A program made the position numbers and the translations under genes. A model generated the notes under the pieces. The model searched no databases. It saw nothing but the letters and a program-made list of their open reading frames with translations, and was not told where the DNA came from. A DNA stretch of 64,000 nt, taken from contig CAHIKZ030005407.1 of assembly GCA_903632075.3 (NCBI GenBank), forward strand, positions 946,501-1,010,500, written 5' to 3'. The stretch comes from Acanthosepion pharaonis. Lineage: Eukaryota; Mollusca; Cephalopoda; Sepiida; Sepiidae. This document shows positions 22,050 to 32,060 of this stretch, piece by piece; within the stretch, counting starts at the first letter, position 1, and every line of letters begins with the position of its first letter.

Positions 22050-22180
22050 AATAAATCTGGGACTGCCTACCGATTTTCATTAAGAATTGGAACAACTTGC
22101 CAACATCTGTCGTTGAGGCTCCAAATATTACGGCTTTCAAAATCGATACAGTCGCAAAATAACGAGAAAAGGACCACCAC
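22050..22180 (+). pseudogene. LINE C-terminal scrap, third family
   Basis: It encodes NWNNLPTSVVEAPNITAFK, the WNxLP...VV.AP.. C-terminal motif common to CR1/L2-type LINE proteins. Only about 40 codons remain. Confidence 0.6.
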
Positions 22181-22189
22181 GTGACTTAT

Positions 22190-22640
22190 TTGTACCGCTG
22201 TCATGTGATACTGAGAATTTGCGAGCGGAACTGTAAATCACGACTTCACATTTAACTGGGAAGCACAGGGCAAAATGTTGTGTAGGTGCTTCGGGGTTAT
22301 ACACTTCGTGTTTTCGAACAAGATTGGAAGATTTTCAAGCCGGGCTCGAACTCCGACTCCAAGAATCAGCAGAAAATATGTAACACTTTCATCCATAATC
22401 CACGCCAAGTACGCAATTGTTTACAAAGTTTTACTTAGTCTGATAGCAAACCGCAACAGTGGGTGACATCCAGTGAGGGTCATAATCACCACACTGGTAA
22501 AATGACATCCAGCAAAACGTTCCTAAAAGATCATGCGACGCCAATTGGCCTAAAACATCAATGACATTTCTTTCGCTCATTTTCAATAACTTGATATTTC
22601 AAAATTAAAACATACATACACACATAAATATATATATATA
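22190..22640. other. Unassigned sequence
   Basis: A 63-codon frame at 22275-22466 has no recognisable domain. Confidence 0.35.
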
Positions 22641-22652
22641 TATCAAGAACAG

Positions 22653-22813
22653 TATTGGGGAAAATGTATGATAAAGTGATGGAAAGAAAAAGAATCTAAA
22701 TGGAATCGGCTAGATTTTAAAAAAAAATAAATAAAATTTTTAAATTCCCAGCATCCCTCGTTCGTGTGTATGTGTAGTCGCACCAACATAACAGATGTAG
22801 TCATACATTTACC

Positions 22814-22817
<4 letters not shown>
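22653..22817. repeat. Small inverted-repeat element, second copy
   Basis: TATTGGGGAAAATGTATGAT at the left and TCATACATTTACCCCATA at the right are inverted relatives of the ends of the 11182-11311 element. The interiors differ. Followed by (TA)n at 22816-22861. Confidence 0.65.
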
Positions 22818-22861
<44 letters not shown>

Positions 22862-22865
<4 letters not shown>

Positions 22866-23900
22866 CGTTCAATATTTAACGAATGTTAACACAGTGTTTC
22901 CTAATATTTGAATCACTCATCGAGAACTTCGACAAGAATGACTGTATTGATTGCAAAAATATATCTATATAAAGGTCATTCTACCAGAAATACCTGCCGT
23001 ATGGTTGGGTTATCGGCAACTAAACTGTTTCCCCCACCAGGATTTTCTGTGTGGATGGTGGCACGGCACAAAACAAGATTAAAAACGATCTCTCAAAGGG
23101 TGGTCACCTAGTACAATGCGATAGACTTGACTCCATAGTTATGGATGCAGGCCTGTGTGACCTTACTAGATGGAAGTCAACGATTTAATCATTCGTCACG
23201 TGCTCGTGACTAAGACGTGTCTTCAAGTTCGAGGAAATTGCTTGTGATTTAATTTGGAGAGTTGTGATTTAGGCCAGGTCACGATGCGCACGAAGGAATA
23301 CTCAGATATATAGAAGGAACAAGCCAAGTGCTCAGCTACAACCACATGTGGCTGATGATGATATATGTATTAATAGAAATAAGCCGGCTACGACTGTAGG
23401 TTTCGTGATTTTACGCAATAGTCAGGCGGTCGACAGCTGTAGTGTGAAAATGGGAACCTTTATTCCCCCAGGCAAGACTAAAATCTAAAAAAATATGGAC
23501 GGTGCATGCACACCATACATACACCAACCCAACTCACCTGGCGGAGGGGAACATCCATCCGGCCAAGATCAAATAAAGCTGTAAACACACAATTATACCC
23601 CCCACACACACACACACACAAAAGCAAAAATATCTTGCCAAGACGGCAAAAAAAGTGTACAATGCACTCGCGGTCCATGAGCCTAAGGCTTTCAAGCAAA
23701 AAATAGTGCTCAACAGAACCGGACCCACAAAGACAAACACGGCAGAGCTTTGTAATATTAATAGGAATAAGCAGCTCTTAAAAAGAGACTGCCGTGAATG
23801 TACACGGGGAAAATAAAGTGCTCAACACCATATAAAATAACAGAGCTTTTATATAACTCAAATTATAGGAATAGAAGGGGCCAATCAGATTACCCAAAAT
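22862..23900. other. Unassigned sequence
   Basis: No recognised gene. A CA tract lies at 23603-23622. The overlapping short frames around 23478-23740 come from it and its flanks. Confidence 0.4.
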
Positions 23901-23914
23901 ATATTTTTACGGGC

Positions 23915-24140
23915 ATACTTGTCGGAGTTAACTTCTCCTTTAGTTCGTTAACCCTTTCACCAGGGGTCTCGTCGGAGTTAACTCCTCCTTTAATTCGTTA
24001 ACTCTCTTCCCTGGCTATAAATAGCCGCTGACCCTTCGCCTTTTTCTCTTTTTTTCCTCAGGCCTTTGCGCCGACACCTGGAGGTAAATCTCTCTTTTTC
24101 CTCAGGCTTCCAGCCTTACCACCTCGAAGATGTGAACACT
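23915..24140 (+). promoter_or_regulatory. Possible LTR-like promoter with TATA box
   Basis: A 33-bp block GTCGGAGTTAACTYCTCCTT(T)-type is repeated at 23921-23953 and 23971-24003 (50-bp period). It is followed by CTATAAATAG at 24015-24024 and pyrimidine-rich leader sequence, with TTTTTCCTCAGGC twice near 24053 and 24097. This resembles U3/R of an LTR element, but no matching second LTR or gag-pol was found. Confidence 0.35.
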
Positions 24141-24645
24141 CACAGAGATAGCGTTTCCCAAAATGCTGGGAACACGCTAAGCACATACACACACACACAT
24201 GCACATATATAATATTCACACACACACACTTTGTCCCTTGTAACTGTTTCCATGTAACTTGTTATTAATATATATATTTGTATACATATATTATCGGTCT
24301 TGTGTTTTGTTTTTCTTTGCATTCTTTGGACTTAATTAATAGTCCAATCTTTTCATGTAGTTGGACCGGCTAGCAGGAAAATCTGAACCCACATGTGTTT
24401 ATTCTACGTCTGACTCCACAACATCACAGCCACGGTCCACTACATATTAAAGGTCTTTATATGAATTTAATCAAATTATAAAGCATATAAATAACAGATT
24501 AAAGAACAAGCGATAAAAAAAAGAAAAACAGGTTCAGACGCAAGTTATTTCACTTTTCTTGTACAGCCCGAGAAACCAATTAAAGCGAAACTTGCTGCTT
24601 GTGCGCCTGACTGCTTTTATTTTTTCTAATTATTTAATCTGAGAT

Positions 24646-24700
<55 letters not shown>
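24646..24700. repeat. (GT)n microsatellite
   Basis: About 45 bases of GT preceded by TATATA. It abuts a LINE-J tail. Confidence 0.95.
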
Positions 24701-24704
<4 letters not shown>

Positions 24705-24860
24705 GAAACGCCAATCGCTATCTTCTGTCTCTAAAACCGGTTCATTTATAGTCCTTTCTTCACTTCACACTAGTCTTCTCATTCTCTTTCACTCCCAGTA
24801 ACCCCTTGTGTCTTAATGTTATTACCGCCTTTCATTGGGGTGAAATTATTATTAGTATGT
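24705..24860 (+). pseudogene. LINE-J 3' tail
   Basis: Family 3' UTR landmarks CCCAGTAACCCCTTGTGTCT and CATTGGGGTGAAAT are present, without coding sequence. Confidence 0.65.
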
Positions 24861-24862
24861 GT

Positions 24863-24865
<3 letters not shown>

Positions 24866-24905
<40 letters not shown>
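24866..24905. repeat. (TA)n microsatellite
   Basis: Uninterrupted TA run. Confidence 0.95.
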
Positions 24906-24907
<2 letters not shown>

Positions 24908-25740
24908 TATAATGGAATAAGCTGAAAAGTTCCCGGCTTAAGAAGGGAATGACCTCCATTAATGAAACATACCGACTAATCAATCCCGCAGTTAAAAGCA
25001 TCTAAAACATCCCTTCTCATCTTTTTGATCCTGCAAAAAGAAATTTGGATTTTTATGGAACTGGCTTAGGCCGTGAATTTTCAACACTGTCGTATATATA
25101 GGTTATTTATTTTATATCTTTATATTGCTATCAAAATTGTCAAATTTGAGTCGTAGAACTGTCCAATAGAAAGCCAGTGTGCAATGAAATTTAGAAAATT
25201 GCTGATTATCAAGCTATTTTTATTGGACAGTTCTCCAATAGGAACGTCTGATATGACTTATATAAATTATTGTTCTTGGCTTGGTACTAATACAGAGAAA
25301 GTAATCTATTTATACGAAAACTACTTTTGAAAGCGTGGCAGGCTTCTTAGCAGATGAGCGATATTGTTACTGTCTCGATAGCAACCATTTGCAATTCTCT
25401 TGCGATCATACAAAGCAGGCTAATACTAAGAAAACCAGAAGTTTTGAAAATTAAAATAATATCTTAATCTTAAGGGAACCTTAACACAAAGTATTATTGG
25501 CTTTATAGGAATTAGCGAAACGCCAAAACTTTAGCTTGGATTAATTGTTAAGACAACCCTTTTCAAAAGTCACATGATCGCGACTATTTAACATTTGATT
25601 TATGGCTATGGGGAAACGATATAACTTTTTTATATATCCAAAAAACTTTCGTGTGACGCATTTCGTGCAATTAAGTCCTAAAGGGCGACACAAAAACTTT
25701 ATCATTTTTTTTTCATAAAATATATAGCTCTATAACTTGA
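24906..25740. other. Unassigned sequence with a 14-bp inverted repeat
   Basis: AGAACTGTCCAATA (25155-25168) is exactly complementary to TATTGGACAGTTCT (25221-25234). From about 25600 the text resembles Penelope terminal sequence (GACGCATTTCGTGCA and CCTAAAGGGCGACACA), weakly. Confidence 0.45.
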
Positions 25741-25749
25741 GCGTCAAAT

Positions 25750-26320
25750 TACTTCTATATGCCGTGTCCTTTCAGGACGTTGGCATCTTTTTGTTATCTC
25801 TCCTAAAACTTATTCTGCCATTCATTCACTCAAGCCCATTAAATAGTTTGTGTTGTTTTCCTCTTTCTCTCTTGCCTTTAATCTGTCTTGTGAGTATCAG
25901 TTTTTCAAGCCCTCTATAAATTTTCATTCTCTCTATTTTCATTAAAACTTCATCGTTGCTCACATGTTCGGTCCATGGTACTCTAAGCATCCTTCTCTAG
26001 AACCAGATTTTTGTTGCTTCAAGTCTCTTCTTCATGTTCAGCATTCCCTGCCATATGGGAGGACTGAGATCACGTAACAGTTCAGTACACTTTTCTTTGT
26101 TTCTAACGAAATGTTTCTTTCTTAATAATCTTCTTAGCTTTTGTAATGCATCTTTGGCTATCCCAATGCGCCTTCGGATTTCAGTGTCATTTTCATCCTC
26201 TCTTAAAAGACTTCTCAGATATTTAAAAAAAATTTTTATACTTGTTTGATTTTGGTAACTGCAATTTGTAATTTGTATGTTGAACTCTTCCGACAACCAT
26301 CCATTTTTTTCCATAATGAC
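25750..26320 (-). pseudogene. LINE-E C-terminal fragment
   Basis: The reverse strand has DTEIRRRIGIAKDALQKLRR, then RKKHFVRNKEK, then MKKRLEATKIWF and the RIPWTEHVSNDE block at about 25960. A small deletion removes the NCYV..SECW segment. The longest open part is 105 codons (26314-25997), but no start or complete domain is present. Confidence 0.85.
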
Positions 26321-26324
26321 GACT

Positions 26325-26820
26325 AACCAAGTTCTTCAACTCATAACCCATCTGGGTACACACCTACACTCTATAAGAGAACGTCTCTATGTTGGATGGC
26401 TGAAATTTTACTGTCATAAACACAGCAAATACCTCGGCAATAAAATTCCTAACACAACATATGGAAGCTAGAACATAAAACCAATTAACGTACGATTAAT
26501 TGGCAGTCCACTGATTTTGTGAGTAAAACAGAAAGAACAAAAATGTAAACACTAAAGATAAAATATAAAAAAATAAAAGATAATGCTGAGGAAACGTTTC
26601 CGCCATTTTCACTAGCTTTGATAGTTTTCATTTTTTTTTATTTTCATTTCCTTATAAGCAGCTTAATAGCCTTTAGCCAAAACCACCTCAGGCTAACCTT
26701 TCCAGAAAAAATAACAAAAAGACATCTTCCTCATATAAATAGTGTTATCGTCTGCTTTAAGGAAGCATTAAAATTTCAAGTGATCATTTATTTCTGAGAT
26801 GCAGAAACTCGTCATCTTGC
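26325..26820. other. Unassigned AT-rich sequence
   Basis: No supported feature. Confidence 0.4.
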
Positions 26821-26828
26821 TCAATTGC

Positions 26829-27150
26829 TTCTGTTAGCTTTCTTTTTTTTATTTCTTTCTTTTCCTTCTTTTTTTCTTTTATTTGTTCTTTCTTTTTCTC
26901 TTTCTTTCTTTTCCTTTAACCTTTTCTTTTTCTTTCCTTTTCTTTTGTTCTTTCTTTCCTTTTCCCTTTCTTTTCTCTTTCTTTTCTTTTTTATTTCTTT
27001 TTCCTTCTTTCATTCTTTTCTTCTTCCTTTTCTTTTGTTCGTTCTTTCTTTGCTTTTCTCTTTCTTTTTTTTCATTTTACCTTTTTTCTTTTCTTTTTCT
27101 TTCTTTCTTTTTTTTCTTTTCTTTTTTCTTTTCATTTTCTTGTTTTTATA
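26829..27150 (+). repeat. 320-bp polypyrimidine tract
   Basis: Almost uninterrupted T/C on the + strand (TTTCTTTC and TTCC variants). The phenylalanine-rich open frames of 115-121 codons in two phases here are by-products of the tract. Confidence 0.95.
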
Positions 27151-27179
27151 CAGCTTTAATATTCTCCTACTTGCCCTGT

Positions 27180-27400
27180 CCCTTCATTGACTATAGCTCT
27201 CCCCGATTTCCTATCCTTTGTAGATCTTAATCTCGCCTAATCCATTTTCTGTCATCCATTTATGCAACCTTGTTAGGAAGGATACGCGCTGCTTTCTTCG
27301 GTCCCTCTTGCTTTCAATATGTTATGTCAGTCGTGAAAATTTATCAGATTTATTCTATGCTTTCTACCTGATGTTTTATAGATAGGAAAAATCATTTTCT
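27180..27400 (-). pseudogene. LINE-E fragment, decayed
   Basis: The antisense text matches the C-terminal LINE-E region (compare 3200-3300), with CCTCTTGCTTTCAATATGT and a following GTGAAAATTTA block. Heavily mutated. Confidence 0.5.
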
Positions 27401-27704
27401 TAAAAATAAAAATTCAGTAAATCACTAAGCATCGTGTTACGTTTGTTATGCAAATAAGAAAATTAACCTAAACGATTTAAAAAATAACATTTACTAAGTT
27501 CTACTAAAATTTAACACCTGGCGATATAAATAATCGAATGTTAATTTTTTACCAGGAAGACAGATGTAGACGTTGTTTCAATCCAGATCATGCAAGAATA
27601 GACTTTGCACTCAGATTGTTTCAGATAAGTCTGCATTGTTAACCTGAGAGATTACCTTCTAGCCGCCATTTTCAGACACACATCATCGGCCCAGAGATAT
27701 TTGG

Positions 27705-28320
27705 GGACTTCCGGATATATCACGGTGAAACACTGGTTCTCGTATTTTTACCAAATTTAAGCGTCGTCGACTTAAATTAAAATCAGTGATCGTACGAGAA
27801 CCGGTGTTTTAACGAGATATGGCCGTAAGCCATACCAACCACACGTCCAAGCTTACAGCACTTGGAATTCTCAAGCGTCCACCCATATAGGTAATTACCA
27901 GGCTTGGCGTTGCTTATCTTCGATGATTGTACGAAAACCTGTGTTTTAACGTGATATGGCCGTAAGCCATACCACCCTCACGTCTAAGTTTACAGCATCT
28001 GGTATTCCCAAGCGGTCACCCATATAGGTACTTACCAGGCTCGGCGTTGCTTATCTTCGATGATTGTACGAGTACCAATGTTTCAACGTGATATGGCCGT
28101 AAGACATACCACCCCCACGTCCAAGCTTACAGCACCTGGTATTCCCAAGCAGTCACCCATGTAGGTAATGATCAGGCTCGAAGTTGCTATCTTCGGTAAT
28201 CGTATGAGAGCCTGTGTTTCAACACGATATGATCGTAAACCATACCACCCACACGTCCAAGCTTACAGCACCTTTCGGCGATCGTACAAGAACCGATTTT
28301 TCATCGTTGTATCGCCTTTA
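27705..28320 (-). repeat. Tandem array of 5S-rRNA-like units, 137-bp period
   Basis: On the reverse strand three near-full units (about 27850-27967, 27984-28104, 28121-28241) and two truncated ones follow head to tail. The 5S start motif complement GGCCGTAAGCC lies at 27821, 27958, 28095 and (mutated) 28231, giving steps of 137, 137 and 136. Each unit is a 119-120-nt 5S-like sequence plus about 17 nt matching the beginning of the SINE-B body (GGACGTGNGGGTGGTATG). Box C (GGGTGACCGCTTGGGAA) is well kept in the middle unit. At the left end an inverted 5S fragment (27715-27749, + strand) makes a hairpin with the last unit. Confidence 0.88.
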
Positions 28321-28880
28321 GACCCTATTGTTTTAGTTTTATATTTATGTACAATTTCATGATGTCTTGGACTGTTATCTGGTCCATGTTTTCATCTTTC
28401 TGCGTCTGATTCAACTGGAGCATACCACACGTCTCATTCATCATTACCATTTTAACAGTAACCCTCTACCTTGGGTGGCGCTTGGTTGTGTAATGGATGA
28501 ATTTTAGTACAAAGATATAATATTCAGCCTTCACTTTGTTTTATTCATCTAGTTTTCCAAACAACATAATTCATGAAAGACAAAATTATACAAGTTGGCT
28601 ACAGATAATGCAAATCAGTTTTAAAAACTTCTCGCCTCAAACCGGCTTCAAAATAACCATATTTCAAACAGACAAAGGGACAGAAGGTGGTTATAGAATA
28701 ATATATGTATTAATTCATCATATCTAAAAACGGTTTTAATACACAAATTATGTGAAATAATACATCAATTCGCAGAGTAAAGTGTAAAATGGGATCTGAT
28801 CTTTAAATTACAAAGCGGTATCGCAAATTATACTTGAATTTAAAGCATTTAAAGTATTTTTTCAAGAAAGTCAGTAACTA
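28321..28880. other. Unassigned sequence
   Basis: A phrase GGGTGGCGCTTGGTTGTGTA near 28470 may be a SINE scrap; nothing else was recognised. Confidence 0.35.
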
Positions 28881-28889
28881 AACTCTTCC

Positions 28890-29080
28890 TGGTATTTTGA
28901 ATAAGAATATAGGTTCATCCCTTGTTCCCTGTTTAGGACTGGGTTTTCGGTACTTTCTAAAATCTGTTTATTCTCTTGTTTTTCGGGTCACAACAATCTT
29001 GACCTCTTTAGGTCTAGAGTTAACCATTATCTTTCTTGATAACCCCAAGAACTTCGCTTCGTGTCCTTTCTTTCTCTAAT
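28890..29080 (+). pseudogene. Possible LINE-J 3' tail
   Basis: TCATCCCTTGTTCCCTGTTT and GGACTGGGTTTTCGGTACTT resemble the segment at 60835-60880, which precedes a LINE-J 3' end. Weak. Confidence 0.35.
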
Positions 29081-29211
29081 ACAACGCCACAGAATAATCG
29101 TCTACCTTGAATGGTTCCTTGGCCTTGTATTCACTTCAAATTAAAATGGCTGCAATTTGTTGAATTTCATTCAAACAGAAGATGATTTGAATAATCATAA
29201 TTAATTCATCG

Positions 29212-29657
29212 AGTCTAGAAAAATCCTCAACAGAATACAGAAAGCACTGGACGGCCGTTTCGTCCTATTTTGGGAACTCATCAGCAGTGCGCATCCACTA
29301 CTGAGAATCGAACCCGGACCGTTACGATATGACGCAAGCGTCATATCCACTGGACCAACGTAGAGGTAACAAACCAGACTCGATATAGCGCCAGATCTTT
29401 ACAAATTCCGTCGTCTGACTCTTCCGAGTCTACTTATTAGTCTACTCACACGACGGAATTTGGCATTATATCGAATCTGGTTTGTTACCTCTCCGTTACC
29501 GAGACCCGTTGGTCCAGTGGGTTGTGACGCTTGCGTCATATCATTACTGCCCAGGTTCGATTTTCGGTAGTGGATGCGCACTGCTGATAAGTTCCAAAAA
29601 TAGAACGGAACGGCCAATCAGTGCTTTCTGCATTCTGTTGAGGATTCTTCTAGACTA
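29212..29657. repeat. Head-to-head palindrome of a tRNA-derived SINE (SINE-D)
   Basis: Two copies of the same element face each other (left on -, right on +) around a 34-base loop near 29435. Each has a tRNA-like head with TTGGTCCAGTGGATATGACG (A box region) and GGTTCGATTCTC (B box). A body follows with TGGATGCGCACTGCTGAT and a C(G/A)AAACGGCC block, ending TTGAGGATTTTTCTAGACT. The right copy has small changes in both boxes. Most of the two arms, about 200 bp each, are complementary. Confidence 0.88.
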
Positions 29658-29689
29658 AATGCATTTTTTGCATATTTTTTCTTTAAGCT

Positions 29690-29856
29690 TTACATATACA
29701 AGAATCCGGTTTTCAGTTCACCCTACGATTGCGAGAACTATAAACAAATCACAAGGCCAAACGTCTCAGAATGTTGGAATTTGGCTCCAGAAAGAAATAT
29801 TTACGCATCGCCAGTTGTATGTTGCATGCTCAAGAATAAGAAATCTTGAGAAGTAA
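29690..29856 (+). pseudogene. Helitron/PIF1-type helicase C-terminal fragment
   Basis: The frame carries ARTINKSQGQTSQNVGIWLQ, then FTHRQLYVACSRIRNLEK. This is the final superfamily-1 helicase motif (TINKSQGQT...V...LYVA.SR) of Pif1-like helicases, typical of Helitron Rep/helicase proteins. It ends at a TAA right after LEK. No Rep domain or upstream helicase motif is present, so it is a scrap of a rolling-circle transposon or, less likely, of a host PIF1 gene. Confidence 0.8.
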
Positions 29857-29859
29857 AAA

Positions 29860-30670
29860 GAAATTTTCATTAAAAATATTGTTTACTGTAAATCCTATAA
29901 AATTAAATTAAATTAAAGAAATTATTAAAGCGCGAAGTAGGGTTTATGTTAAAGTATTTTTCCAAACAAATCAGCTTATTCAAAGAGTTTGTAAATGTCG
30001 ACAAAAATGTTAGCGATAATTTCAACAATACTAAATATTATGACAGAGTATCCACAAAAAAAAGAAAAAATTCCCCCGTAAACAAGTTAAATACAGCTCA
30101 CACCATTGTGACTGGCTGTTGGTCAACTTCCAATCAAATGCGTGAGAGTGGGTTTTGGTTTCCCTTATAGAAGTCTATGTTTGCAGATTGTTAATTTTGG
30201 AGGACGGATCAAAGACTGATCAGCTCTGATGGGGGTCGACTTGGTGAGGAGGAGTATGGAGTTTGAAAGGCCCGAAACTGCCCAATGAGCCAAATCAGAA
30301 CTTCACTGACGACGCCCTCTAGCACTAAAGAGCGTATATTCAAAGTAACGATTTCAACACGCGTAATCGTGTTACAAAAAATTCTAGTTTATTAAAAAGC
30401 TGTTTTGAACTGCATTAAAAATATGCTAATTGTAATGACAAAAGTACGCAGGTGTAGGCTTTAAGAAAGCTTTATTCAACTGTTTATTTATTATTGTAAA
30501 GTATACAATAATTGTGGCACATGGCTAAAGGGAAAATGGGGAGAGGCTGGCCTTCGCTAACTATCCTAGTCCTAGTTAATCACGATCACAACATTCATCC
30601 AATACAATTGATCCATTTACGACAAGGACTCATTCATCACCAATCGATCCTACATATACCACAATACCAC
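29860..30670. other. Unassigned sequence
   Basis: Possible remainder of the Helitron; a 74-codon frame (29946-30170) is not recognised. Confidence 0.35.
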
Positions 30671-30689
30671 ATATTCACAGGTGGGGGGG

Positions 30690-32060
30690 GCTAAAAAATA
30701 CCCCATGATATAAAAATGACTAAATACAAAAATATATAAAAATTTCATGAAACATGAAATGAGGGGGAGGGAATGAAGCCCGGAAACGAACTAAGATTGG
30801 AACAAAAGCAAACTAAAACAAAACAGATGTTAGTAAAATCCGTCCACCCCTCAAAATAATCAAAGTTGCTGCTGTATTCTGCCGATAGACAGAATCAAGT
30901 AGCGCACTCACTAATGGAGTGAAAAGAGTAAAAATAAATGACGGAATGGGAAAAATCAAAACTTTACCCAGCCGAGATGAAAAAGGGGTCCAAAAACAAA
31001 CTGGGGAGGTTGGGAATCTCGACATGGATCATAACAAAAGAGAGAGTCAGGAATAGACTAAGAGCAACACTTATTCCCATTAACCAGGAAAACAAATAGT
31101 GTTTGGCTTAACAAGGGAGAGGGATCACAGGAAACCGCCCCGTTGTGATCAAGTGGACTTAAAAAAGGAACTCAATTTTAGCCGCTTTCACGCAAGCCAA
31201 GCTCGCTACTTTCACCCACCTTTCGCTGAAATCTGTCGATATCAAACGCTTTCTATCAGTTCTGATCTTCACCTTCAGCTAGTGCTGAAAGAATCTGACC
31301 AGAGCCTGATGAGAATAACGTTCGTATCGCAAGATTTCCTCCATCCGCGACATCCAAATCACTACGGCTAGCAATGTGAGAAACACCATTCGTTTCTCTC
31401 CAGAATACATGGGCGACACATTATCGAACACGTATGCGAGATCGATGAGCACGAGAACATCAGGCCGTCAACTCACCGACATAATCCCAGAAAGGGCGCA
31501 CCTGAGGAGAATGGTAGAAGGTGTGTGAAACCGTTTCTTCTAAGCCAAGGCCACACTGATGACAGTCGGGCAAATCTGCCCAGCCCCATCTGAAGATCCT
31601 GTCATTGAGACATAGCACGTTCCGAATCAATCGCCAGGGAAGCGAAAACTCAGGTTTAGTGAGGTAATTCGCCGCTGGCGCCCAAGACCAGTCGTAGCGA
31701 TTTTGTTGCCAGTACGCTGCCTGTCAGTTTCTTTGCATCATCCTTTTTATTCAAAAGAATGTCCCATAAGGCATTAAACCTCCTGGCGAGAATTTGGGGA
31801 CGTATGTGAAGGCTTTTTAAAGCCTCCTCCATGGCCTCTCTCCCAACTCTGACGAGTTACCTTGTTATAACGTCCGGCGTTAAAAACGAGTTTGACCGGG
31901 TAGTTACTGCGTCAAGTACTTCGGGAATCGTTAAAAATTAATTCCCCTTAGTATACGGAGCATATTTTTCCCAAAGTGCTACATAGTCCTCGGGGCTGTT
32001 TTTCGTTGACCTCGTAGCAGCCCATGCCGACACACAAGGGGATGTCGCTACCGGCTGCTG
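30690..32060 (-). pseudogene. Tx1/L1-like LINE, C-terminal part and 3' UTR
   Basis: The reverse strand contains SLPWRLIRNVLCLNDRIFRW, then GWADLPDCHQCGLGLEETVS and HTFYHSPQVRPFWDYVGELT. This is the C-terminal CxxC...H zinc-finger region of Tx1-like non-LTR retrotransposon ORF2 proteins. Upstream, at 31700-32040, are further broken blocks (FNALWDILLNKKD, ARSVYLTVGREAM-type). Frames shift several times and a stop follows ELTA. The AT-rich 3' UTR lies at 30690-30800. Confidence 0.75.

Noticed and set aside
26825..27230. Phenylalanine-rich open frames of 115-121 codons
   Set aside because: They are translations of a polypyrimidine tract, open in two frames at once.
27850..28241. Functional 5S rRNA genes
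   Set aside because: Units carry several substitutions at conserved 5S positions, the spacer is SINE-derived and too short for ordinary 5S rDNA, and flanking units are broken.
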